Made by a program: the position numbers and the translations under genes
The notes under the pieces: model-generated
Databases searched by the model: none
What the model was told of the DNA's origin: nothing
The model's input: the letters and a program-made list of their open reading frames with translations, nothing else
Source of the DNA: Todiramphus chloris collaris
Taxonomy: Eukaryota; Chordata; Aves; Coraciiformes; Alcedinidae
Direction of reading: 5' to 3'
Assembly (NCBI GenBank): GCA_025345505.1
Contig: JANVCC010000071.1
Coordinates: 5,177,318-5,241,317 of the forward strand
DNA: 64,000 bases
In this document: positions 13,833-26,800 of the stretch, piece by piece
Position numbering within the stretch: the stretch's first letter is position 1
How the letters are laid out: each line of letters opens with the position of its first letter

Positions 13833-16334
13833 TGCCTCGGCCACTCTGGACGTGCCGGGGAGCGTGTGACGTTCTGCTCCCCGAGCCTTCCGTGACGGGC
13901 AGCGTGGAGCGGAGCAGGAACAGCGTGTTCAGATAAGGCTGCACCTTCCCCATCTAGCAGATGTTCGCCTGAGCATCCCTCTGGATTGCATAATTCCAGA
14001 GCGGGATGTGGAGCTGAAGGGCTGCAGCCTTTTCCGCTGCTGGCTGTCAGCTATCGTGTGCTCCCCTTGCTGAGATTTTTATTGCCTGGCTTTGGCCGTG
14101 TTGCACGGCTCGGGCTCGGCGCTCCAGAAACGGCCCCAGGTTGGGATTTTTTTCCCTATGTGCAGCTGATCCAAAACAAGAAAACAAATCAGTTCTTTTT
14201 AAATTTCATTTCCCTGGTCTTGTCCTGCTCGTTCCTCGCTGTAATTTGGCTTCCGTGCCGTAAGCGCTTTTCTGGTGGGTTGCCAAGGCAACGCTGTAGC
14301 CTGGTACAGCCCGGGCTCCGAGGGCTGCACCCGGGATTCATTCTGCACCTGCAGCTGGGGGAGGAATGTGTTAACTCCCCGCCTGCATTTCAGCTTCTGC
14401 CCTGCCTCCTGAGCTGGGATAAACAGATTTATTTCTGAGGCAGAAAGAGTTTTTACATAAACCCCAAAATAAACCAGGCTGCGAGGGGCCCGTGCTGCGG
14501 AATCGTCCCTCGGCGCAGGCCCAGGGCAGGGATGCTGAGAGCCTGGCTGCTTTGCTCGGCCCTGGCTGGGCTTGAGCCCCGGGAGGGCTGGCGAGGGAGC
14601 AGGTAGAAGAGTGCTCCTGGCCCTTGGCCTTCAACCCCCAGCAGAAACCTGGAGGGGTGGCCGGGGCGTGAGCGGGTGTGGGGCTGAGGGCAGGCTGGGG
14701 GCTTCCTGCTGCTGAAGAGCTGCTGGATGGAAACTGCCCCAGTGACAGGAGCCGGGGAGCTGTGCCACTGCTGTCCCCAGGAGCCACAGCAGCGCCCTGA
14801 GGCCCCAGCCCACCTGGCTGGTACATCAAGCTCTTTCCCTGCCTTCATACACGCCGTGCTGTTCCTTTCCCTAATGAGTTTGTGCTCAAATACACGAGAC
14901 CAAGGGCACGGGGAGAAAAAAAGAGTGCAGAGCATCAAATGCAGCAGATCATGGCTTGCAAATGGCACCTGTGCTCCGTGCCGTGGAGGTGGCTCCTGCG
15001 TGCTCGACGCGGAGCCGGGGTGGGTGGCGAGTGGGAGCAGAGGACAGGGAGGAGAGCGGGGCAGCCGAGGTGGGATTAAATGGGATTACTTATCTCTGGC
15101 TGCTCCCCGTCATCGAGTTTGACCGCTGCCAGTGTTTCTGTCTGCAAGTAACTGCTGGACTTTGGATGGTGACCAAACTGCCCCGAGGAGCGTCCTGTGC
15201 TGCAGGTCCCTGCTCCCCTGGCTGCGCTTGCCCCGGGGATGGAGCGAGGAACAGCGGGCTGGGCGAGCCTGACCTGTGTTCAACCAGCACAAGTTTCGTG
15301 TGGGTGATCCCAAGAATCAAATCCTTCGGTCAGCAAGTGCTCCAGGGAATCACGGATAGCTTTTGGGATCAAAATTATATGTAGATTCTATATTACAAGC
15401 AGAATTTATCTCGGATTGCTCTGTTCCCTTATTATTTCTACAAGCTCTCCCAGGGCAGGAGCAGCCCTTCATGTTCAGGGTGCAGAGCAGGTGGCTACAG
15501 CTCTTTCTGCTCAGAGATGCTGCATTTAAGGGGGGGTGGGGAACAAAGCTTTTTTTAGTGTTGTGGCTTACTTGATGTTTCTCATCCTAATCAAATTGGG
15601 AAGAAAATTTTACGGGAATGTTCTTAATGATCAGAAAATGTGCTTAGTGCTCAGGAGTAGGATGCCTGGGAAGGGCAGGTTGTAAATAGCTGCTGTCTCC
15701 AGGAGGTTGCTGAGAGTCCAGCTTCAGTTGGGTCGTCTCCTCTCTGGTGCCTGCCCAATCCTACGTGCTGCTTCCTGGGAGCTAAAGCCTCACGTTTTGA
15801 GTGCGAGAAGAAATTCAGAGCTCGCTTTCTGCTTTACCCTTTTGATACGGCCTGACACTTGTGCTAGTTCTCCGTGCAGCCCCGGCTGTCTGCCTGATCT
15901 GGTTCAGATGCTACTGCTCAGCCGGGACGTGTTCGCTGGCATCATCTCTGAATTACCTCCCCCCACACCCCCTTAATTTTAATTTCTTTTTATCAGCAGC
16001 CCCTTACGGGAAGTACCAGCTGTCTCTCTTGATGGATGCGTTTCATTTCCAGCCTTCCCCTCTGTATTTCCACTGCAGCACATCTGCTATGAGTGTTTGG
16101 CCTTTAGCTTCCACAGCTCTTGTCTTAGCACTTTGTTTCTTCGTGCTTTTGCCGTGACGCGTGGCCCAGGCAGGGCTGTGTTTAGAGCAGGCTGATGGGA
16201 CAACGGGTCGTGGCATCCTCCTTGCTGTCTTTACCTTCTCTTGCTGTCTAAACAGTGTGTCACGTTGTCTAGATCGCAATTAAGTGTAAAATTAGGTCCA
16301 GACTTCCTCAGTGGGAGTGCGATCTGTCAGGATT

Positions 16335-16492
16335 TCATAGAATCATTAAGGTTGGAAACGACCTTCAAGACCATCAAGTCCAACCGTCTACTAAACAGCA
16401 TCGTGACCACTAAGCCATGGCCTGAAGTGCCACATCTGGACGTGTTCTGGACCCCTCCCAGGATGCTGATTCCACCCCTCCCTGGGCATCTC
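16335..16492 (-). repeat. CR1 LINE fragment (3' end)
   Basis: Starts TCATAGAATCATTAAGGTTGG and continues with the CCTGAAGTGCCACATCTGGA block shared with the 45166 copy and, reversed, with the 17165 copy. The three belong to the same CR1 subfamily. Confidence 0.9.
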
Positions 16493-17164
16493 CAGAGCAT
16501 CACAAAGCATCAGATACTTCTGGTTTCTGAGTGTCGGTGTGCACGTACGCATCTGGCTTCTAAAGAAGACTTCTTTATTAGATCTTGAAGGAAGCTTCTG
16601 CTGGATGCTTGTAAACTTGAAGTTCCTTTCCAGGGGACAGAAGCCTCTCGTGGCTCTGGCTGGGTTTGTAGTGAAGGGGCTTTTCCAGTCAGCCTGCCTT
16701 AGCTGGGTTTTGAGAGGTCTGAGTGAGTTTATTGATGCTTTTATTTTATTTTCCCCGATTAGTTTTTGAAATCTATTCTCTGTATGTAAATAACACTCGA
16801 GTTATTAACTGAAGCTCGTTCTAAACTGCGGAGAGTGAGGGCAGTATTTTCTGGTGTTCGTGAAGCTTGCTTTTAAAGCCCCAGAGCTGATGCTTTTCCT
16901 GAGCTTCTGAGCTTCGACCATCGCTTGCATTTCCCTGGTAACAGCATCGCAGGAGGCCGTGTGCTGGAGAAGCCGAGGGGGCTGCTCTGCCCCCCACCCT
17001 GCACCGCTCGGAGTTCTGTCAACAACGAGGGTAAACTCCTGAGCCTGTGCTGCGCTTACTGGGAGCGAGTGGTCCAGCACTGGTGTAAATGGGGGGTGCA
17101 GGGCCTGCCAAGGCCTGAACACCAGTTCGTTGGTGCAGTCAATGGATTTGCCCAGAGAAGAGAA

Positions 17165-17545
17165 TCAATGACTTTAGCCTGGAGAAGAGGAGGCTGAGGG
17201 GAGACCTTACTGCTCTCTACAGCTACCCGAGGGGAGGCCGCAGTGAGGTGGGGGTTGGTCTTCTCCCAAGTAACTAGTGACAGCATGAGAGGCAGTGGGC
17301 TTCACTTGTGCCAGGGGAGGTTTAGGTTGGACAGCAGGAAAACATTTTTTACTGAGAGAGTGGCGAGGCCTCGGAACAGGCTGCCCAGGGAGGGGTGGAA
17401 TCACCATCCTGGGAGGGGTTCAGAACACGTCCAGATGTGGCACTTCAGGCCATGGGTTAGTGGTTACAGTGATGTTTGGTAGACGGTTGGACTTGATGAT
17501 CTGGAAGGTTGTTTCCAACCATCATGGTTCTATGATTCTATGATC
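17165..17545 (+). repeat. CR1 LINE fragment ending in the ATTCTATG octamer
   Basis: Starts near GACTTTAGCCTGGAGAAGAG, contains CTGCCCAGGGAGGGGTGGAA, and ends CTATGATTCTATGATC, the diagnostic avian CR1 3' repeat. Confidence 0.92.
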
Positions 17546-20500
17546 TCTTGTGTAAGAGGAGGAATGGGTTATCCTCACTTACGCTTCTCTGGCACAGCAG
17601 AGCCAGCTTTCCTGTGTCAGACAGTAAATGTGCAGAGGGTTTCCAGGAGTAAATTCATCCCAGTCCTGTGGTGTCAGCAGCATGGCAGCGAAGGACAAGC
17701 TGGTGGTGGCTGCAGATACAGAGGTGTTAAGAAAAATAGATGTTAAATCAGAGATGAGAATTTCTGAATGCTACAACTGAAGTGTTTGTTTCCGAGGCTC
17801 CCAAGGAGCCTGTGCATTGGGGTAGGGTCAGCTCAAAGCCTCGTGCAGACAGATGAGAAGAGGAGCTGAAGGCAGCAGGTCAAGCGTGTGTGAAACGCGC
17901 TATAAACCCAGGCAGGAGGTGGAGGCAGGGTGGAAATCTGGGGTTTCATCCTGGGGTCCCCCTTCCAGAGCCTCTCCTCACGTTCCTGAATACACCCTGA
18001 CGAAGCTACAGCAATCGGATGAGAATCATTTCAGTTGGCTTGTGAAATTTCCCACAGCAGAGCTCCCATTCCCCCCAAACCCGAGTGCTGTCTCTCCTGC
18101 CTGCACAGCCCCTGAAGCTGGAGTTCAGTCTGTTTTCACAAGGCCATCTGTCAGCTTGTTTGGGATGAGCACAGCCGAGTTCCCTGCACCGAGAGGCCAT
18201 TTTTCATTTTCTGCCTAGGCAAGTCGATTCTATAAAGCTGGGGTTTTTGTTTTTGTTTGGAGAGTGGAGAGGGAGGCTTTGCTGGTGATGCTCCTGTCCA
18301 CCTAAAGCATCATTTCTCCTGGAGATCTGCAGTTCCTTGCCTCTGGTACCTTCTCTTCGCACGGGTGGTTGGTGTTGATCCCACATTTGGTACGTGGACA
18401 GCAGCAGACACTTAAAAGCCAGGAAGGAAAGCGGCTTGTGGTAATTATCACAAAATTGAAGATAATCTCCTGCTCTGGAATTGTGACAAAGTGCAGAAAA
18501 GAGATTAGTGCAGTAGGAGAGCGGCTGTGGCAGGCAGAGCGTAGTCTCCTCAGAGCCCTCTTGGTCACCCTCTGTTCCCAGTGATTTCCAGTGTTCAACC
18601 TGGAGCAGGACCTTTTGGGTTCCTCTGTGTCTTGAGTTGCTGCTCCAGCTCATGCCCTGAAAATCCATTAGCCAAATGCCAACTTCGTGCCACGGCTCCC
18701 ACTCCCCTGGCCACTGCGGCCTTTCTTCTTGAACAATCATAAAGTTGTGTTGTCTTAGGCCAAAGAAATAATTTTTCCGTGCCAAAACTGGCGGGGAGTT
18801 TGATCTGGCAGCTCTGTGCTGTGAGCTGGGGGGCAGTGGGCCTTCACTCCACACCCACCCAGGGAGGCGGTGGCCCCTTGCCCGAGGGATGTGCGGCTCG
18901 GGTGGGTGCTGGGGGGAAGCTGCTACCACGGTGCCAGCAGGGGCTTCCCACTCCACTCACCTCCCGTCCTCCTCTTTGAGCTGGGGTTGTGGTGCAGCTC
19001 ACACAGAGCATCCTGCAGGCCAGTGTTCCTGCTCCTGATGGAGCACTAGAGAGCACGATGTAAAACAGAAGAACGAGAATCTTCCTGTTCCTCTCTGGCT
19101 CTGCAAACAGGGGCCAAGCCGTTGGGCTGGGGGTGGCACTGCAGACAGCGTGAGATGCCACCTTGGCAAGACCTGTTTTACACCAGGGCATCCACAGCTT
19201 GAGGAGAACGGGACGGTGAGATAACCTCAGCACTTTTAACGGAGAGCAGTTTTGTCTCTGTAACCACCACGGGGGTTTTCTTGGGTTTGTTGTTCTTTTG
19301 CTTCCTAACCTCTGAAATGTTTCCTGAAACCCAACTCGGTCGCGCGCTCTCCTAGCGCTGTCGTCATCTGCAGAGCATCGCCCTCCTGTTGTGCCCAGCT
19401 TCTTGCTCAGGATCCTTTTGAAACAAGCCCTGGAGCCTTGATGCTTGTATTTGAGCCGTTACCCAGCTAAACCATCGTAGGTCCTCCTTGGCCAAACGGG
19501 GGACCTGCTGGAGCAGCAGCATGTTGGGGTGGATCCTTTGTGACTTCTCCTTATCTCCATCTGGGAGGGCTGGATGTGTCCCACTGGAGAGGGACCAGGT
19601 TCCCCAGCTCGAGTGTTCTACATGTCCCTCTTGAGTTGGGACTTGTGCATGGCTGGCTCTTGTGTAATCCGCCTGTTGACCTCAAGTGGGGAAAAGCTGA
19701 GGGCTTGGAAAAACCTTTCTTCTTCCCAGCCAAAACTCTCAAGCTGTGCTTGATGGTCTCTTGCAACATTAATCCCTTTCTAAAGAATTGGGGGTTGCTC
19801 AATGTGCTTGTAGCAGCGCTTCAGATGAGAGCAGGGAGCAGCAGACTTGTGCCTGGAAACAGATGGACTTAAACCTACCACTTGGTTTTGCATTCCTTGC
19901 AAGTGGGCTTCCTTCCTAAGAACTGGGCTCAGCGTGTGGAGGTGACTGGGGGAGGCTGGGGAGCCACCTTGGCACAGGATGTTGTGCTGCTGGGATGAGG
20001 CGGAGGGCTCTTCTTGCTCCTTGTTCATGGTGGTTGTCTGGAGTCAGCTGGGCTCTGTCACTTGTGGTCCCAGGCTGGAGGCTCTCAGAGGTCCGGGAAC
20101 ACCTCAGGGGGCTGCTGGCACAGGAACCTGTTTTCACTGTTGCCTAAAAATAAGGAGCTCTTGCAAACTTGAGCTCGTGCTTGGAAATGGAAAGGTGGCC
20201 TCGTGTTAGAGGAGGGTTTGGGCCCACGTTTCCAACTCTGGTTGTAGGCAAAACCTCAGTTTCTGACTGCTCCCTGCAGTGGAGCAACAGTGGCTTCTCC
20301 CAAAGGCAGTGGTGGGGTAAGTGATGTGTTCATTTTCGCCATGCACTTGGACGCTGGATTCTAGAAATAGATTGAGTTATCAGTATAGTTTGAGTGCCTT
20401 CTGAGTGGCTGGATAGCAGCTGCACAAGTGTCTCTCTGGGCTGCTGGAGGTAACGGACTCTTCAGCGTAGGGGGACCTATTGCTTAGGGTGCAGCAGGGG

Positions 20501-20782
20501 TTTGCAAGAACTCTCTCTACGGAAGCCTCCAGGAAACATCATTACTAGGAAAAAATGTGCATCTTTGTGCTTCTGAACGTGTTGGGTGACCCCTAGAACT
20601 CCAGCCTCCTGCACCAGTGGAACTGAAGACTGAGCAGAACCAGCTGCTTTAAAGGCTTTCCAGCTTGCTGGAAAGAGCAAAGCGTTAGGCTGTTTTCTGA
20701 GTGGGTTTTAAATTTGGGTTGGTTGTTGGGGTTTTTTTCGATGTCTCTGCTTTTTACTGATGCTCTTCCCTTCTCTCCTCAG

Positions 20783-20814
20783 GTCTGGCACTGAAGAAGG
20801 CAGCTGTCACTGAG
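20783..20814 (+). CDS. PIP5K1C: PIP5K1C 32-nt 5' coding exon
   Basis: A pyrimidine-rich tract and AG end at 20782; the donor GTGAGA starts at 20815. Read with one base from the missing exon 1 it encodes (G)[10 protein letters not shown], close to the human N-terminal stretch GLAQKKAAPTE. It starts after base 1 of a codon and ends in phase 0, matching the next exon. It is too short for simple ORF finding. It belongs to the disordered N-terminal leader before the kinase domain. Confidence 0.85.
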
Positions 20815-23800
20815 GTGAGATGTGTAAAGCTGGCCTTGAAAATCCCGTGTTGATAAATGAGAACACAGAGCTCGAGAAAACACTTCTGACTTTTTTGAGC
20901 AAAGATAGATTGCAAAAAAACCCCAGGCATTTAAGATTGCTGGCGGGTCTGTGGAGTCCCTGTGTTGGCACCTCCAGGGGCACAGAGGGGACACGAAGGG
21001 GTTGTGCTCACCACATGGCATGATCCATGATGTCTGTGGGTGTGTGGCTGAGGGCACCTCTTCCCCAGCAGAACCCGAAGGTGGTAAACAGAGAACAGTG
21101 TATTGGGCATCTCCAGGGCTCTGTGGTGGGTCTTGCCCACCTCTGGTGGGGAGGGTGCCTGTGTCAAAGGGGCTGGAGTTTTGGAAGCCAGAAAACAGGG
21201 GAATGTCTTAAGGGACTGATCTCTGACACATAATCAAGGTCTCAGGTTGCTGAATCACTGTTACCTTCTGGAGCAAAACTCTTCACAGTTGGCAGCAGGG
21301 AATCTGGTAGGAGGATCTGTGCCTGAAAGCTGTTCCCTAAAGCCCACACTCTTGGTTTAGGGCATCACGTTCAAATGATTTTTTTTGTTTGATGTATCTT
21401 TCTGACGTAGCCCTTTACTTTACCTACCTGGGATGATGAGAATGAGGACACGAATAGCAAAATCTTGCCGTAAAACCGCCAGGAATGTGAGACTGGATGC
21501 TTTTTTGCCTCCCCCAAAACGTGCGTAGTAGGAAGCTCAACTTCTGTGACAGCTGATTGCTTCGTTCAATGCACAAATAGCCCCAGGTTTTCTTGTCCTG
21601 GAAAGAGAGTCACACACAAGAGACTGCAGAAGAGACCTTTGCTACTGCATTTGAGATGATGGCAATCTCTTACCTGGGTCTGTTACTCCTTTGGAGAGGA
21701 GGAGGAGGATGAGCCCTGGGGTGAGGCAGGATGGTACAGCTTGAGCTTGCATGTAACAGGATCCACCTTGGTGGATAAGGAGAGGATAAGCTGTGCTGCT
21801 AATCACAACTGCTGGGAGGAGCAGTGCTCAGGAGCAAGCCTGGCTGTGCTAAATGCTTGAAAGAGGAAGAAATCAGATCTTTGAAGGAGAAATCAAGACC
21901 GCCCCTTAGGACCAGAAGTACAAGTAGTTTGACCAGAAATAGCTGCAAGCTCTCGATTAAAAGCTAAACCACAAAGAGCTTGTGTAGTCTGAACAAAATT
22001 ATACATTGTCTGCTGTAGACATCAGTTCTGAGAGCCGGGTCTGCGCAGCACTCGGGGAGAACGGTGCAGTATTGGCACTCGGGGAATGACCTTGGATCTC
22101 TCCACGCTGCTTGAAGGAACATCCAAAGCCTGCCTGTTCTTTAACCTAACCGACCCCAGCGCGTCGCTGGCGGCTCACTGGCAGTTCTAGCCCAGCTCTG
22201 GGCTCCACTGGGGTGGTGAGAGGGCTGGGGGAGTGAGGAGACATCACCCATGGCAGAGTCTCCAGAGGCCCTGGGCCTGGGGTTGCACAAGGAGCTCTGT
22301 TGAGCTTCACCCAACACAACAACGTTGGCTCCTTGAAGGGTGCAGACACAGCCTGCTCCCCCTGGCAAAAAAAGGCTCAGGCAGACGGAGGTAGAGAAGG
22401 AGGAGAGGGAGTAGGAGAGGTTTGTTCTCCCCCTGGAGCACTGGCAGGCCTGTGCTGCTCCTGGCAACCCTTTGCATGTCAGGAAGAGCTGTTAGCGCAG
22501 CTCGCCCGCCTGGGCTCCTCCTTTGAGTTGTAAATAAACGAGGTCTGGCTTAAAAGGATTATCTCCATGTGAACGCAGCGGCGGGGTTGTGTTGTCCCTG
22601 TTATCTGTGTCTCATTTCTCCAGTGGAGCAGGAGGTATTGGTACTGCAACCTGAGGGCACGGGGTTTTAACAATAAACTTCCCTCGCTGCTTGATTTCGT
22701 GCATTGCTATTTTAAATCAATGAGAAACTGCAGTCGAGCAGCAGGGGAATCTTGGCAGCTGGGAAGCAAGTGGATCTTTCCTGAAACCAGTGTGTTTGCT
22801 GAGGGCTCTGCCCAGTTACTGCTGAGGGTGTCAGATGGAGTGGTTGGGTATTCTGCCTCTTCTTGTCTTGATGGAGGGAGGGATGGATGGATGGATGGAG
22901 GAATGGATGGATGGATGGAAGAAGAAATGGATGAAGGAAGAAATGGATGGATGGATGGGATCAATGGCTCCATGAAGGAAGGAAAGGATGGATGGATGGA
23001 TGGATGGATGGATGGATGGATGGATGGATCCAACAGCCTTGTTTAAAGCGTACCAGTACCAATTAGACCTGTTTGTGCCCTGCAGATTTTCCTTCACCAA
23101 TAGAGCAATCTCTCTGTCCCTCACAGCTATGATAGTGTGGTTGTGCCTGAGCTGCTCTGCTTGTTCTTGTCGGCCAGGTCAGCTTCTGTTCTGGGCTTTA
23201 GCCCAGAATGCTCTTTCGTTGCAGGGACCATCGCTACCGGGACAGCCTGGCCAAGGAAAGAAGATAGGTCATCGAGGCGTTGATGCTTCTGGTGAAACCA
23301 CCTACAAAAAGGTTTGGTTTTGTGGAGGGGAAATGGCAGCTACGTGTAGATGGCAAGCTGAGAAGAGAAATTGGGGTCCAATAGCTACCAATCTGATTCA
23401 GATTTTATGCGGTACCCTTGCACCACATAATCCTGTAAACAACAAACCTGGAAGCCTTAATCCATCTCTTCAGCAGGTGGTTGAACTTGTTTAGTATCTA
23501 GTGCCCAAGATGACCCCACAGAAGTCACAGCCATGACTGTACTGTAATATAGGGGATGTCATCCCAACAGTCTGCTTTGAAATACTCACTGGCTGCTCCT
23601 TTCTTTCTACCAGACCACCTCATCCACTCTGAAGGGGGCCATCCAGCTTGGGATTGGATATACTGTTGGCAATCTGAGCTCTAAGCCAGAGCGAGATGTC
23701 CTGATGCAAGACTTCTACGTGGTGGAGAGCATTTTTTTCCCAAGGTAAAGGAGACGGGAAACAAAACAAATGGATGACTTCTTTCTTTTTCCTCTCGCTG

Positions 23801-26800
23801 ATTTTTCAAGAGAGCATCCATCTGTCTTTAGATCACGGAGTTGGATGCTCTGAGTGTTCTAAATATGCATCCATTACGTACAAACAGAACAGTGGGAAGT
23901 GTTAGATTCTGCAGGACACTGGCTTGAAGAAGTACAATATAAGATGCAGCACCAGATGCTTCAGTTTGTTAGGTTCCTCCGTGCTTTTCTTTCTACCTGT
24001 CCATCTAGAATGCCTTCCACAAAATTATGCCATGTTTAAGATGGAAGAAAACTCATTCTTGGAGCTCTTTAACTCTGGGAATAAGCAAAGCACATAAAAG
24101 CTCTGTTCTCTATGTAAATATATTCTGCTTGGCAAGTGTTTGTTCCTTGCGCTCTTTGGAAACAGATTTTTACCAGATAATTTAAAACCTATTTTCCCAT
24201 GTCCTGCACCAGGAAAAGATACTCGTTATTGTTCCTAAGATGTCTTTCTTTTTTTGCGAGGCTTAATTAATCTTAAATATACAGCAGCCTCGATGTGACA
24301 GGGCCTGTATGACTCTGGTGTGTCTGTTCTGTGCAGCGAAGGAAGTAACCTCACCCCTGCTCACCATTATGCTGACTTCAGGTTCAAGACCTATGCACCG
24401 GTGGCTTTCCGGTACTTCCGAGAACTCTTTGGGATTCGTCCAGATGATTATTTGGTATGGCTGTAGTTTCTCCTTTCTCTTGTCTTGCCTCCTTTGAGAT
24501 GGTCTAGAGTAACACAGATTTGCCCCTGACTCGAGGATGTCAGCAATTCTTTTCTGAAAGGGACAGAAAAGAGTCGAGGAGTCGTGCTGATCCCAGCAAA
24601 GAGTGGGAACAGGTTGTGGATTGAGGGACTCTGGTCACTTTTGGAGGAGATCCAGTCCCAGCAAGACCAGCACTATTCATTCACTAAGAGGTCGCTGCTG
24701 GCTTACGCTGGAGGGAAGGGAAATGATCCACATACAGTGCAGCTTGTGTCAGCTGTGCGAGGGGGTTCCCTCTCTGTTGCTTCTGGTGACAATAACTTAC
24801 TGTGTTTACAAGCACAAGGGGTTGTGTTCTGCTGGGCACAACCCTGCAGTGTCCCCCGGGGCTCTGAGGACAAAGATGGGAGTTTTTCCTTGTGTACTCA
24901 CTCAAGAGCTATGTGAGTGGAGTTATTTTAATCATCTTACAAAGAGAGAATAAAATGCACCTCGTTCTGGCACTCTGAAAGCTCCTCAGAGCTGGAGAGG
25001 CTGTTTTTGAAAGACCTAGTAGTACAAGCTTTCAGGGCTTGGAGTATACTGGGGTTGACCTTGGTCCCTTGCACATGTGTGATATCCTGCCCTTTAGAAA
25101 AGGCCATTCTGCCTCTCTGCCCTGCTCTCGTGAGACCCCACACAGAATACTGCATCCAGCTCTGGAGCCCTCAACACAAGGATGTGAACCTGTTGGAGCA
25201 GGTCCAGAGGAGGCCACAAAGATGATCAGAGGGCTGCAGCACCTTTCCTGTGACGACAGGCTGAGGGAGTTGGGTCTGTTCAGCCTGAAGAAGAGAAAGC
25301 TCTGGGCACACATTATTGTAGCCTCCAGTACCTGAAGGAAAGCTGGGGAGGAACTTTTTATAAGGGCTTGTGGTGATAGGGCAAGGGGCAACAGTTTTAA
25401 ACTAGAGCAGGGTACATTTGGATTAGATATTCAGAAGAAGTTCTTCACTCTGAGGGTGCTGAGACCCTGGAACAGGCTACCCAGAGACTTTGTGGATGCC
25501 TTGTCCCTGGAAATGTTTAAGGCCAGACTGGCTGAGGCTCTGAGCAACCTGCTCTAGTGGGAGGTGTCCCTGCCCATGGCAGAGGAGTTGGAACCAGATG
25601 AGCTTTAAGGTCCCTTTGAACTCCTGTGAATCACAGAATGGCAGGGGCTGGAAGGGACCTCTGGAGATCGAGTCCAGCCCCCCTGCCAGAGCAGGGTCAC
25701 CCAGGGCAGCCCACACAGGAACAGAGCCAGGGGGGGCTGGAAAGGCTCCAGAGAAGGAGACTCCACAGCCTCTCTGGGCAGCCTGGGCCAGGCTCTGTCA
25801 CCCTCACAGTAAAGAATTTCCTCTTCCTGTTGAGGTGGAACTTCCTGGGTTCCAGTTTGTGACCATTGCCCCTTGTCCTGTCCCAGGGCACTACTGACAA
25901 GATCCCGGCCCCTTCCCCTTGCCCCCCACCCTGCAGATATCTGTAAACACCAATCAGATCCCCTCTCAGGCTGCTCCTCTCCAGGCTAAACAGCCCCAGG
26001 GCTCTCAGCCTTTCCTCACCAGAGAGATGTTCCAGTCCCTTCTTCATCCTTGTAGCCTCCCTTGGACTTTCTCCAGTATTTCCCTGTCCCTCTTGAACTG
26101 GGGAGCCCGGAACTGGACACAAGACTCCAGATGTGGCCTCACTAGTGCAGAGTAGAGGGGGAGGAGAACTTCCCTTGACCTGCTGGACACATTCTTCATA
26201 CTGCACCCAAATTCTCTGTTTCTGTGACGTTTATTGAACCAGGGAAGGGAACACCACAGCCAAAGGATCTCATGCCCTCCCTCCTTTTTAATAACCATTT
26301 TTTTTTCCCGACTTCTGCTGTAGACAGGGGTAACTGTAGCTGAACACCTACCAGTAGAAAGAAATCTGTGCCCTGGCGTGGTTTGACAGTAACAGTGGTC
26401 CCCAGCTGTGCCATCCAAGATAATATTGGCTGCTCTGCTGAGTGGTTCAAAACTCGGGTGAGGCAAAGAGCCTGCCTCAACTGCAGAGGTCACAGCTCTG
26501 ATTTGTTGCTTCTGCTTCCCCTGATTCTCTCTTGCCTGTCACAGCAGCAAATGCCTTTAATTATACATGAGGTAATTAACTTGATAAAGTCTGGGATCAT
26601 TAATCTGTGCAGGGATGAAAGCTGTTTTCAGTATGCAATGATAAGTATGTAATTTGTCGCTCTGATTATGCCCCTTACGTACCTTCCCTCTCTCTTGCTG
26701 TGGCAGCTCCGATGGGATGCTGCCCCAAAGCCGCCCAACCCGCCGCGGTCACCTCGGGGTTGGTACCTGGCTGCAGCCAGCACCTGTGTGCTCGTGGCTG

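Larger units (their letters stand above)
1..20782 (+). other. PIP5K1C: PIP5K1C intron 1 (3' part)
   Basis: No exon with a PIP5K1C reading was found here, and no other protein family was recognised on either strand. It contains the repeats listed separately: CR1 at 1901, 4885, 10490, 16335 and 17165, and minisatellites at 1, 11640 and 13767. Short G+C-rich patches near 880-1080 and 6340-6410 are too small to be a convincing promoter. The true first exon, ending in one codon base G, should lie to the left of the window. Confidence 0.75.
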
